This document shows, in pieces, positions 7,963 to 16,370 of a stretch of DNA of 64,000 nucleotides. The DNA comes from JALZVT01 sp039029135 (GTDB taxonomy: Bacteria; Pseudomonadota; Gammaproteobacteria; Pseudomonadales; Azotimanducaceae), in NCBI GenBank assembly GCA_039029135.1, contig JBCCGT010000005.1:62001-126000 (forward strand), given 5' to 3'. Below the pieces are notes generated by a model. That model was not told the origin of the DNA, searched no databases, and saw only the letters and a program-made list of their open reading frames with translations. The translations under genes were made by a program, and so were the position numbers. Position 1 is the stretch's first letter. The number at the start of each line of letters is the position of its first letter.

Positions 7963-9807
7963 GTGGCGGAAGCAGCGGAACAGGGCGGGACAAACGCAGC
8001 GGACAACAAGGCGGGCAGGGCCGCCGGGGGCGTCGCGCAGTTCGGGGCGGAGACGCTGCTCGACCTGCCCACGCTCCTCGAGGATCTGGTCGGCGCAGAG
8101 TGGATCACCCAGCGGCAGGCGGAAGACATCCTGATCGCGCCGCGCTCCAAAAAGGAGCTGTCCCAACACCCGATCGAGATCGTCGCCGCGCGCGAGCACG
8201 ACCTGGCCGGTCAGCCGGGCAAGCCGCTGGATCTCGAGATCATGACCGAGCGGATCGCCAAGCAGTCAGGGCAGCCGTGCGTGCGCATCGACCCGCTGAA
8301 GATCAACGTGAATCAGGTGACGGAGGTGATGTCCTACGCCTTCGCCCAGCGCCACAACATCCTGGCGCTTAAGGTCACGGACGACGAGGTGCAGATCGCC
8401 TCCGCCCAGCCCTACATGACCGGCTGGGAGGGCATGCTCACCCAGACCCTGCGCGGTCGCATGATCACGCGGGTCGTGGCCAACCCGGCCGACATCACGC
8501 GCTACCAGCTCGAGTTCTACACGGTCGCCCGCAGCGTGCAGAAGGCCGGCGACGAGGGCCTGGAGCTATCGAACGTCGCGAACCTCGAGCAGCTGCTCGA
8601 ACTGGGTGCGATGAAGTCGCCCGAGGCGAACGACGCGCACATCGTCAACATCGTCGACTGGCTGCTGCAGTACGCCTTCGAACAGCGCGCCAGCGACATC
8701 CACATTGAGCCGCGGCGCGACAAGGGCCTGGTCCGGTTTCGCATCGACGGCGTGATGCATCACGTCTACGAGCTGCCCGCCGTCGTGAACGCGGCGGTCA
8801 CCAGCCGGCTGAAGATTCTCGGCCGCATGGACGTCGCGGAGAAGCGCCGACCGCAGGACGGCCGCGTCAAAACCAAGAGTCCCGACGGCGACGAGGTCGA
8901 GCTGCGCCTGTCGACGCTGCCGACCGCGTTTGGCGAAAAGATGGTGATGCGCATCTTCGACCCTGACGTGCTGCTGCGCACGCACGAGGAGCTGGGCCTA
9001 GCAGGCAAAGAGTTCCAGCGCTGGCGCGACATGACGCAGCAGCCGAACGGCATCATTTTAGTTACCGGACCCACGGGCTCGGGCAAGACGACGACGCTCT
9101 ATTCGACGCTGAAGACGCTCGCGACCTCCGAGGTGAACGTCTGCACCATCGAGGATCCGATCGAGATGGTGGAGCCCGCGTTCAACCAGATGCAGGTCCA
9201 GCACAACATCGACCTGACCTTCGCGTCGGGCGTGCGCGCGCTGCTGCGGCAGGACCCGGACATCATCATGGTGGGCGAGGTGCGCGATCTCGAGACCGCC
9301 GAGATGGCGATTCAGGCCGCGCTCACCGGCCACCTCGTGATCTCTACGCTGCACACCAACGATGCGCCGACGGCGATCACGCGCCTGCTGGACCTGGGCG
9401 TGCCCGCCTACATGATCAAGGCGACCGTGCTTGGTGTGATGGCGCAGCGGCTAGTGCGCACGCTGTGCCCGCACTGCAAGACGGAAGAGCCAGTCGACGA
9501 AGACGCCTGGAACGTGCTGACCGCGCCGTTTCGGGCCAAGCCGCCGCAGCGGGTGTTTGCGCCGGTCGGCTGCCTCGAGTGCCGCGATACCGGCTATCTG
9601 GGTCGCATGGGGATCTATGAGCTGCTGCCGATGACCGAGGCCGTGCAGAAGCACATCATCGGTGAGGTGATGCTCGAAGACGTGCGCCGCCAGGCTTACA
9701 AGGACGGCATGCTGTCGCTGCGCCTGTCAGGCGCCCAGAAAGTTGGCGCGGGGTTGACGACCATCGCCGAGGTGCTGCGCGTCGCGCCGGTAACCCAGGG
9801 CGAATAG
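7963..9807 (+). CDS. GspE/PulE/PilB-family secretion ATPase (orphan)
   Basis: A 614-residue traffic ATPase. An N-terminal domain (about 1-220) is followed by the catalytic domain with Walker A GPTGSGKTTT, Asp box, Walker B IIMVGEVRD, His box GHLVISTLHTND, and the zinc-binding pairs CPHC and CLEC..GYLGRMGIYE. Such ATPases power type II secretion or type IV pilus extension. No gsp or pil assembly genes are beside it. The GTG at 7963 is chosen because GAAGGCAGGA precedes it at 7951-7960. An upstream extension of 72 codons to 7747 would include the PDSGP minisatellite and looks non-coding. It could serve pili or secretion machinery encoded elsewhere. Confidence 0.85.
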   Translation: MAEAAEQGGTNAADNKAGRAAGGVAQFGAETLLDLPTLLEDLVGAEWITQRQAEDILIAPRSKKELSQHPIEIVAAREHDLAGQPGKPLDLEIMTERIAKQSGQPCVRIDPLKINVNQVTEVMSYAFAQRHNILALKVTDDEVQIASAQPYMTGWEGMLTQTLRGRMITRVVANPADITRYQLEFYTVARSVQKAGDEGLELSNVANLEQLLELGAMKSPEANDAHIVNIVDWLLQYAFEQRASDIHIEPRRDKGLVRFRIDGVMHHVYELPAVVNAAVTSRLKILGRMDVAEKRRPQDGRVKTKSPDGDEVELRLSTLPTAFGEKMVMRIFDPDVLLRTHEELGLAGKEFQRWRDMTQQPNGIILVTGPTGSGKTTTLYSTLKTLATSEVNVCTIEDPIEMVEPAFNQMQVQHNIDLTFASGVRALLRQDPDIIMVGEVRDLETAEMAIQAALTGHLVISTLHTNDAPTAITRLLDLGVPAYMIKATVLGVMAQRLVRTLCPHCKTEEPVDEDAWNVLTAPFRAKPPQRVFAPVGCLECRDTGYLGRMGIYELLPMTEAVQKHIIGEVMLEDVRRQAYKDGMLSLRLSGAQKVGAGLTTIAEVLRVAPVTQGE

Positions 9808-9830
9808 CCGCGCGGCGCGCGCTAGATTTT

Positions 9831-9846
9831 TGTGATGCGCGTCACA
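9831..9846. promoter_or_regulatory. Perfect CRP/Vfr-type palindrome
   Basis: TGTGA-TGCGCG-TCACA, a perfect match to the TGTGA-N6-TCACA core recognised by CRP/Vfr proteins, with T-rich flanks on both sides. It lies 24 bp after the ATPase stop and about 190 bp before the PEP-CTERM gene. Binding is inferred from the match. Confidence 0.6.
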
Positions 9847-9861
9847 CTTTTCCGTCGACTC

Positions 9862-9889
9862 CTTTCAGCTCCCTTACACCGCGCTTACA
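9862..9889 (+). promoter_or_regulatory. Three CTTWCA direct repeats phased at 11 bp
   Basis: CTTTCA at 9862, CTTACA at 9873 and CTTACA at 9884 are spaced exactly 11 bp apart. Further CTTACG and CTTACA copies lie at 9925 and 9934. Direct repeats on one helix face are typical of OmpR/PhoB-family response regulator sites. No regulator is encoded next to it, so this is a candidate only. Confidence 0.35.
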
Positions 9890-10036
9890 AGCCGCACAGT
9901 GTTCATTACTTCTGCTACGCCCTCCTTACGACTCTTACACGCTCGTTCTATCGCCTGTTTAGGCTGATCCCTAGACTGCTTGCCATCGGGTCGATGCGGG
10001 TCGTCGGCCACACCAGTTTCACTAGCAGTATCGGTG

Positions 10037-10840
10037 ATGAACATGAAGGCGCTCCCCAAGCTCCCGTCTCTTTCTTCAACGCTTGCCGCAGGCCTTCTCT
10101 GTGCCGCAGGTTCTGTCGCGCACGCCGACATGATCTACACCTTCGAAGAGGGCGCGGGCGCGTTCGGCAACACGTCGCTCAGCGATGAGCGGCGCTCGTA
10201 CGACTCGATCCATTCGACCTACTCGGACGCCGACCAGCGCTTCACCTTCAGCACGGACTTCGGGGATTCGCCCGCAGACGGTTTCTGGATGGTGGTCAAC
10301 GCCGGTGCCAGCCCTAAGGGCGTCGACGGCGAACTGGCGATCCTGTACGGCGACCTGACCACCGGCCATCTGGTGGCGATCGAATACGACGGCAAGAGCG
10401 CGCGCAGCTCCTGGCGCAACAACCCTGATGTGTTGGTCGATTTTGGCTATGCGATTCAGACCAGCGCCGACGGCAGCAGCTTCAGTTTCGATATCGACGT
10501 GTCCGCGCTGAACGACCCCGCCATCGTGGGCGGATCGGCGGACTGGGCGGGCGTGCAGTTCGGCACCGACCCCGACAATCCGAATCAGGTGGGCTGGTGG
10601 TTCCACCCGACCTGGGGCACCGACTTCTTCATGCCCGGCGGTGGCGACGGTCAGGCCAGCACGTCTTCGGCAGGCTTTTCATTCCACGCCTTCGACAGCG
10701 CCTGGTTCGACGGCGCCGGCATGCCCGCCACGCCGACGTCCGTGCCGGAGCCCGGCGTGATCGGTTTGCTGGCCCTTGGCCTTGGCATGCTCGGTCTGAT
10801 CACGCGGCGCCGCCAGCGGGCGCAGCCGCTGATCGCCTGA
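10037..10840 (+). CDS. PEP-CTERM sorting-domain exported protein
   Basis: A 267-residue secreted protein of unknown role. An N-terminal signal peptide ends near AGSVAHA. The C-terminus is a canonical PEP-CTERM signal: PEP at residue 237, the hydrophobic helix GVIGLLALGLGMLGL, then RRRQR. Such proteins are processed by an exosortase and are often linked to exopolysaccharide or biofilm in Gram-negative bacteria. The middle is acidic and rich in Ser, Gly, Asp and Trp, resembling extracellular beta-rich domains, but I do not recognise a named fold. The ATG at 10037 is preferred; 10043 is also possible. It is monocistronic: a long regulatory region lies upstream and a strong terminator downstream. 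No exosortase is in the window. Confidence 0.85.
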   Translation: MNMKALPKLPSLSSTLAAGLLCAAGSVAHADMIYTFEEGAGAFGNTSLSDERRSYDSIHSTYSDADQRFTFSTDFGDSPADGFWMVVNAGASPKGVDGELAILYGDLTTGHLVAIEYDGKSARSSWRNNPDVLVDFGYAIQTSADGSSFSFDIDVSALNDPAIVGGSADWAGVQFGTDPDNPNQVGWWFHPTWGTDFFMPGGGDGQASTSSAGFSFHAFDSAWFDGAGMPATPTSVPEPGVIGLLALGLGMLGLITRRRQRAQPLIA

Positions 10841-10860
10841 ACCGCGACAGTCTCGTTTCC

Positions 10861-10895
10861 AGCGCCTGGCTGCGTGCAGCCAGGCGCTTTTTTTT
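10861..10895 (+). terminator. Strong rho-independent terminator
   Basis: A perfect 13-bp inverted repeat (AGCGCCTGGCTGC and its complement, 10861-10873 and 10876-10888) is followed directly by a run of T up to 10895. It lies 20 bp after the PEP-CTERM stop codon. Confidence 0.92.
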
Positions 10896-11009
10896 GTGCG
10901 CGTAGCCGCCCCGCATCGGCCCGCTGACACGGCTCCTGGCACCGCAGGGTTTCTCGCCCGGCAGTGAAAATTGTGGTGCAATAAGCCGCTTTTCGGCGGT
11001 CTGAATCTC

Positions 11010-11945
11010 ATGTCCCCTCTACTTTCAGGCCTCGCGGACCGCGACGGCGTCATCTGGATCAATGGTGAACTCGTCGACTGGCGCGATGCCCGCGTCCACG
11101 TGCTGACGCACACGTTTCACTATGGCGTCGGCGTCTTCGAAGGCGTGCGCGCCTATGCGACGCCCGCCGGCACGCGCATCTTTCGCCTGGTCGATCACAC
11201 CCAGCGACTGTTCAACTCCGCGAAGATCCTGCGCATGGAACTGCCTTTTGACGCTGCGACGCTGAACGCCGCGCAGGCGCAGGTGATTCGCGACAACGGT
11301 CTCGATGAGGGCTACCTGCGCCCGATGGCTTTTCTCGGCAGCGAGGGCATGGGACTGCGCGCCGAGGGACTGTCGGTTAACGTCATGATCGCCGCCTGGC
11401 CCTGGCCGTCCTACATGGCGCCGGAGGCACAGGAGCTAGGCATCCGTATGCAGACGTCTTCCTACACGCGCCATCACGTCAACATCACGATGTGCAAGGC
11501 GAAGGCCAACGGCAACTACATCAACTCGATTCTCGCGCTGCGCGAGGCGATCGACTCGGGCGTTGACGAGGCGCTGCTGCTCGACAACGAGGGCTACGTC
11601 GCCGAGGGCACTGGCGAGAACATCTTTCTCGTTAAGGGCGATACGCTGCACACGCCCGAGCTCACGAGCTGCCTCGCGGGCATCACGCGGGACACGGTCA
11701 TCGCCCTCGCCGCGGACGCGGGCCTGTCGGTGGTCGAGCGCCGCATCACGCGCGACGAGGTCTATATCGCCGACGAGGTCTTTCTGACGGGCACCGCGGC
11801 CGAGGTCCTGCCGGTTCGCGAGGTCGACGGGCGCACGATCGGTGGCGGCGGTCGCGGCCCCGTGACCGAGCGCCTGCAGGCGGACTACTTCGATCTGGTT
11901 CGCGGCCACGCGACGGACAAGCATGGCTGGCTAGCCGCCGTTTAG
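11010..11945 (+). CDS. ilvE: Branched-chain amino acid aminotransferase
   Basis: A 311-residue fold-type IV PLP aminotransferase that interconverts Val, Leu and Ile with their 2-oxo acids. N-terminal motifs WINGELVDW and THTFHYGVGVFEGVRAY are family hallmarks. The PLP lysine lies in CKAKANGNY, and the C-terminal GTAAEVLPVREVDGR is typical. The ATG at 11010 is chosen since homology begins there; 13 further upstream codons look leader-like. It sits directly before waaF, the same order as in Pseudomonas. Confidence 0.95.
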   Translation: MSPLLSGLADRDGVIWINGELVDWRDARVHVLTHTFHYGVGVFEGVRAYATPAGTRIFRLVDHTQRLFNSAKILRMELPFDAATLNAAQAQVIRDNGLDEGYLRPMAFLGSEGMGLRAEGLSVNVMIAAWPWPSYMAPEAQELGIRMQTSSYTRHHVNITMCKAKANGNYINSILALREAIDSGVDEALLLDNEGYVAEGTGENIFLVKGDTLHTPELTSCLAGITRDTVIALAADAGLSVVERRITRDEVYIADEVFLTGTAAEVLPVREVDGRTIGGGGRGPVTERLQADYFDLVRGHATDKHGWLAAV

Positions 11946-11959
11946 CGCGAGGATTGCGC

Positions 11960-13066
11960 GTGAAGCAGCTGCTCATCGCCCCCGCCTGGATCGGCGACAT
12001 GGTGATGGCTCACAGCCTGGTGCGCCTGCTCGCAACAGCAGACCCCGCCCTGGAGCTGCACGTTGTCGCGCCCGCCGCGACGGTCGACGTGGCGACCCGC
12101 ATGGACGAGGTGCACCGCACCCATACGCTACGCGTCGGCCACGGTCAGTTCGGTCTCGGGCCGCGGCGTCGGCTCGGTCGCAGCCTGCGAGCGGAACACT
12201 TCGACCGCGCCTACGTGCTGCCGAACAGCTGGAAGTCCGCGCTGGTGCCCTGGCTTGCCGGCGTGCCGCGCCGCGTCGGCTGGCTGGGCGAGTCGCGCTG
12301 GGGGCTGCTCACCGAAGCCCCGCGACTGGACGCGACGGCGCGCGAGGCGCTGCCGCTGATGATTGCCCGCTTCGCGGCGCTCGCCGGCTACCGGGGCGAG
12401 CCGGCCGACATCCCGCGGCCGCGGCTGGCCGTCGACGCCGACCGCCAACAGGCGCTCCTGCGCGAGTTCGACCTAGAAGCGGGGGCGCTCGCGCTCTGCC
12501 CCGGCGCGGAGTTCGGTCCGGCAAAGCGCTGGCCGGCCCGCTACTACGCCGAACTCGCGCGCCGAGCCCAGGCCAGCGGTCGCCAGGTGTGGTTGCTTGG
12601 CGGGCCGAACGACGCCGCGGTGGGTGCTGAGATTACGCGCCGCACCCCGGGCGCCGCCGTCAATCTGATCGGTGCCACCAGCGTGCTCGACGCCATCGAT
12701 TTGCTCGCCGCCGCCGGTCACGTGGTGTGCAACGACTCCGGTTTAATGCACGTTGCATGCGCGGTCGGCGTACCGGTCACGGCGGTGTACGGCTCCACGT
12801 CTACCGGCTTCACGCCGCCGCTTGGCGCCGACGCGACGGCGATCGGATTGCACCTGGCCGCACCGTCTGCGACCGCGATCAGCGGGTCGGATGCGACCTG
12901 CGCGACGCCGCGTTGCGCCGTCGATCCGCTGCCGTGTCAGCCCTGCTTCGCGCGCCGCTGCCGCTACGGGCACGCCGACTGTCTGGCGCTGGTCGACGTC
13001 GAGCGCGTCTGGCCGACGCTCTTCGCGGCAGACCGGACCGACCCCAAATCGGGCAGCGCCGCGTGA
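11960..13066 (+). CDS. waaF: ADP-heptose:LPS heptosyltransferase II
   Basis: A 368-residue GT9 enzyme that adds the second heptose to the LPS inner core at the cytoplasmic membrane face. Signatures include IAPAWIGDMVMAHSL at the N-terminus, YVLPNSWKSALVPWLAGVPRR, FCPGAEFGPAKRWP-like LCPGAEFGPAKRWP, and NDSGLMHVACAVGVP. The start is GTG with GAGGAT upstream. It is the first gene of a run whose members overlap or nearly touch; its TGA overlaps the GTG of waaC (GTGA). An insertion rich in Cys near the C-terminus (CATPRC, CQPC, CRYGHADC) is longer than in E. coli WaaF. Confidence 0.95.
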   Translation: MKQLLIAPAWIGDMVMAHSLVRLLATADPALELHVVAPAATVDVATRMDEVHRTHTLRVGHGQFGLGPRRRLGRSLRAEHFDRAYVLPNSWKSALVPWLAGVPRRVGWLGESRWGLLTEAPRLDATAREALPLMIARFAALAGYRGEPADIPRPRLAVDADRQQALLREFDLEAGALALCPGAEFGPAKRWPARYYAELARRAQASGRQVWLLGGPNDAAVGAEITRRTPGAAVNLIGATSVLDAIDLLAAAGHVVCNDSGLMHVACAVGVPVTAVYGSTSTGFTPPLGADATAIGLHLAAPSATAISGSDATCATPRCAVDPLPCQPCFARRCRYGHADCLALVDVERVWPTLFAADRTDPKSGSAA

Positions 13067-14073
13067 GCGAGCGTCCGCTGCTCGTCAAACTCAGCTCTTT
13101 GGGCGACGTCGCCCACACGCTCGTTGCGCTGGATGACCTGGCCGCACGGGACTTGCGCGTCGACTGGGTCGTCGAGGAGGCGTTCGTGGAACTGGCCCGC
13201 GGCCATCCGGCCGTGGACCGAGTCTGGTCCATTGCGCTGCGCCGCTGGCGCACCGAAGGCCTGACGGGGCTGCGCGAGCTGCGCCGGTTCGCCGTGCGGC
13301 TGCGAGCGGCCCGCTACGAGCGGGCGATCGACGCACAGGGACTGCTCAAGAGCGCGTTCGTCGCGCGCCTGACGGGCGCGCGGCGCCGCGATGGCCTGGA
13401 CCGTCGCTCCGCGCGCGAGGGCATCGCCGCCTGGGGTTACACCCACAGACACGCGATTCCGCGCGGCCACGCCGTCGATCGGCTGCGGCTGCTCTTTGGG
13501 GCCGCCCTCGGCTATCGGCCCACCCTCGAGGCGGCGGTCGGCGTCGCGCGCGCAGACCGCGCGAATGACGGCGACGCCGTCCTGCTGCACGGCACCGCCT
13601 GGGCGAGCAAGCTGTATCCCGAAGCGCTGTGGATCGCGCTCGCGCGAGAGCTGCTGACGGCTGATCGCAGAGTTACGATCCTGTCGGGTACCGCCGACGA
13701 ATACGCGCGCGCGCGGCGCATCGCGGCCCAGGCCGCCGGTGCTCAGGCGCTGGCCCCGGAGCCGCTGGGCAGCGCCATGGCGCGCGTGCGCTCGGCGGGC
13801 GTGGTCGTTGGCGTGGACACGGGCCTTACGCACATTGCCGCCGCGGCGGGCGTACCGACGGTGGGGTTGTATGGCCCCACGTCGGCCGAGCTGACCGGTC
13901 TGCGCGGCGCGCGCGCTGTGACTCTGCAGAGCGATCTCGACTGCGCCCCCTGCCTGCAGCGCGGCTGCACGCACCCCGCCTTTGCCGACGATCGCGCGGC
14001 CGGTCCGCCGTGCTTCGCGCGGCTGGACAGCGAGCGCATCCTGGCCGCCGTGACTACCGCGACCTGCGCCTGA
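13063..14073 (+). CDS. waaC: ADP-heptose:LPS heptosyltransferase I
   Basis: A 336-residue GT9 enzyme that attaches the first heptose to Kdo. Diagnostic segments are LLVKLSSLGDVAHTLVAL at the N-terminus, AIDAQGLLKSA, LLHGTAWASKLYPE and VVGVDTGLTHIAAAAGVPTVGLYGPTS. The GTG start overlaps the waaF stop by four bases, and the TGA stop overlaps the next ATG (TGATG). This matches the waaF-waaC-waaG-waaP order of Pseudomonas. Confidence 0.95.
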   Translation: MSERPLLVKLSSLGDVAHTLVALDDLAARDLRVDWVVEEAFVELARGHPAVDRVWSIALRRWRTEGLTGLRELRRFAVRLRAARYERAIDAQGLLKSAFVARLTGARRRDGLDRRSAREGIAAWGYTHRHAIPRGHAVDRLRLLFGAALGYRPTLEAAVGVARADRANDGDAVLLHGTAWASKLYPEALWIALARELLTADRRVTILSGTADEYARARRIAAQAAGAQALAPEPLGSAMARVRSAGVVVGVDTGLTHIAAAAGVPTVGLYGPTSAELTGLRGARAVTLQSDLDCAPCLQRGCTHPAFADDRAAGPPCFARLDSERILAAVTTATCA

Positions 14074-16370
14074 TGCGGTTTGCTTTCTGTATCTTCAAGT
14101 ACTTTCCCTACGGCGGTATCCAGCGCGACGGCCTGCGCATCGCCGCCGAGCTGCAGCGGCGAGGTCACGAGATCCGCTACTACGCGCGCGAGTGGGAGGG
14201 CGAGCGTCCCGACTGGCTCGACTATGTGCGCGTCCCGGTCGCCGGGTTGACCCGGCACGGCATCTATCGCGCCTATGAGCGCTGGGTCGCGCGCGATCTC
14301 GCCGCGCGGCCGGTGGATTTCGTTTTCGGCCTGAACAAGATGCGCGGCCTCGACGCCTACTTCGCCGGTGATTCCTGCTACGCGGAGAAGTCGCGGACGC
14401 AGCGCAACTGGCTGTATCGACGGCTGCCGCGCTATCGCTACTTCGCGGCCACGGAGGCCGCGGTGTTTGGCGCGCGGCGCGCGACGCGCATCTTGAACAT
14501 TTCGCCGCGTCAGGCGGCGCTGTATCAGCGCCACTACGCGACGCCGGCCGATCGCTTCTTCGAGCTGCCGCCGGGCATCGCCCGCGATCGGGTGCACGAC
14601 GCGCGCAGCGACGACCTCGGGCGCCGGGTGCGCGCCGAGCTCGGCATCCAAACCGACGAGCGCCTGCTGCTGTTTGCCGGTTCGGGTTTTCGCAAGAAGG
14701 GCCTGGATCGCGTGCTGCTGGGCGTCGCCGAGCTGCGCAAGACGGTGAGCGCGGAGACCTTTGCGCAGACGCATCTCGTCGTCGTCGGCGCCGACAAGGC
14801 CGAGCCGTTCGAGCGCATGGCCGTGCGGCTCGGCGTTGGCGAGCGGGTGCGTTTCCTGGGCGGCCGGGATGATCTGCACGCGCTGCTGTTCGCCGCCGAC
14901 GCGCTGCTGCTGCCGGCCTACGACGAGAACACCGGCACCGTGATCGTCGAGGCGCTGGTGGCGCAGCTGCCGGCCATTGTGTCCGCCGACTGCGGCTACG
15001 CGCACTACGTCAGCGCCACCGGCGGCGGTATCGTCCTGGAGGACCCCTTCGCGCAGCGCGAACTCGACACCATCCTCGCCTCGATCGCCGGCGCCTCGCT
15101 GCCGCTCGCCGAGATGGCCGAGCGCGGCGGCACGCTGGCGGCGAACGACGACATCTTTGCGATGCCCGAGGTCGCGGCCGCTGAGCTTGAGCGCTTCGCC
15201 GCCGCGCGCGGGGCCGGCCGCGTCGCTTTCTGCCTGTTCAAGTACTTCCCCTATGGCGGGCTGCAGCGCGACTTTCTGCGCATCGCGCGCGCGATCGGCG
15301 CGGCCGGATTCGCGGTGCGTGTTTACGTCCTGCACTGGGAAGGCGACCTGCCGGACGGCTTCGACGTCGTCGTCGTGCCGCGTCGCGGCCTGCTCAGTCA
15401 CCGCAGCTATCGGGCTTACGCGCGCTGGGTCCGCGATCATCTGCGCCGTCGACCGGTCGATCTGGTGGTCGGCTTCAACAAGATGCCGGGACTCGATCTG
15501 TACTTCGCGGCGGACGGCTGTTTCGAGCACAAGGCCCGCGCGTTGCGTGGCGCCTGGTACTCGTGGCTCGAGCGCTATCGCTTCTTCGCCTCCGCCGAAC
15601 GCGCAGTCTTCGGTCGTGGCCGCGACACCCGGATACTGCTGCTGACGCAAACCCAGCGCGAACACTTCCAGCTCTACTACGACACGGAAAGCGAACGCAT
15701 GGAGCTGCTGCCACCCGGCGTCGGCGCCGATCGCTTTGCCGACGGCGATCGGGGCGAGCATCGACCAGCGCTGCTGCGCGAACTCGGCGTCGCCGACGAC
15801 GCCCTGCTGTTGCTCGCGATCGGCTCCGGCTTCGCGACCAAGGGCCTCGACCGTTCGATCGCGGCGCTGGCGGCCCTGCCCGAAGATCTCGGGCGGCGCG
15901 CGCTGCTGCTGGTCGTCGGCGCCGATGACGAGGCGCCGTATCGGCGCCAGGCCGCGCGCAGCGGCGTGCAGGACCGAGTGCGCTTTCTCGGCGGACGCGC
16001 CGACGTGCCCGAACTGCTGCGGGCAAGCGACGTGCTGCTGCATCCGGCGCGGGTCGAAAGCGGCGGCGTCGTGCTGCTGGAGGCGCTGATCGCCGGCCTG
16101 CCGGTCATCGCATCGAGCGCGTGCGGCTACGCGTGGCACGTCGAAAGCGCGGGCGGCGGCGAGCTGCTCGGCGAGGCCTTCGACACCGACGGGTACGCGA
16201 GTGCGCTCGAACGCCTGCTGCTCTCTCCGCAGCGGCGTGCGGAGTACGGCGCCGCCGGCCGCCGCTACGGCGCGAGCACGCAGCTCACCGGTCTCGTGGA
16301 ACGGGCGGTCGAGCGGATCGAGGCGCTGGCGCTCGAACGGCGGCAGCGCCGCATGGGACCTGCCGCGTGA
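14073..16370 (+). CDS. waaG: Tandem WaaG-WaaG glycosyltransferase fusion
   Basis: A 765-residue protein made of two complete GT4 domains, each resembling E. coli WaaG (about 374 residues), which adds glucose to heptose II. Domain 1 begins MRFAFCIFKYFPYGG and has an EX7E motif at Glu285/Glu293. Domain 2 begins at residue 383 as RVAFCLFKYFPYGG, with EX7E at Glu662/Glu670. Both keep the nucleotide-sugar and acceptor signatures (GFNKMPGLD or GLNKMRGLD, LPPGI or LPPGV, GFRKKGLDR or GFATKGLDR), so both look active. Domain 2 is closer to E. coli WaaG (FNKMPGLDLYFAAD). No stop or frameshift lies between them. It probably adds two successive core sugars. Coupled to waaC (TGATG) and waaP (GTGA). Confidence 0.92.
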   Translation: MRFAFCIFKYFPYGGIQRDGLRIAAELQRRGHEIRYYAREWEGERPDWLDYVRVPVAGLTRHGIYRAYERWVARDLAARPVDFVFGLNKMRGLDAYFAGDSCYAEKSRTQRNWLYRRLPRYRYFAATEAAVFGARRATRILNISPRQAALYQRHYATPADRFFELPPGIARDRVHDARSDDLGRRVRAELGIQTDERLLLFAGSGFRKKGLDRVLLGVAELRKTVSAETFAQTHLVVVGADKAEPFERMAVRLGVGERVRFLGGRDDLHALLFAADALLLPAYDENTGTVIVEALVAQLPAIVSADCGYAHYVSATGGGIVLEDPFAQRELDTILASIAGASLPLAEMAERGGTLAANDDIFAMPEVAAAELERFAAARGAGRVAFCLFKYFPYGGLQRDFLRIARAIGAAGFAVRVYVLHWEGDLPDGFDVVVVPRRGLLSHRSYRAYARWVRDHLRRRPVDLVVGFNKMPGLDLYFAADGCFEHKARALRGAWYSWLERYRFFASAERAVFGRGRDTRILLLTQTQREHFQLYYDTESERMELLPPGVGADRFADGDRGEHRPALLRELGVADDALLLLAIGSGFATKGLDRSIAALAALPEDLGRRALLLVVGADDEAPYRRQAARSGVQDRVRFLGGRADVPELLRASDVLLHPARVESGGVVLLEALIAGLPVIASSACGYAWHVESAGGGELLGEAFDTDGYASALERLLLSPQRRAEYGAAGRRYGASTQLTGLVERAVERIEALALERRQRRMGPAA

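Noticed and set aside
9832..10188. Plus-strand frame covering the PEP-CTERM leader
   Set aside because: It covers the palindrome and repeats, overlaps the signal peptide of the real gene out of frame, and has a basic, uninformative composition.
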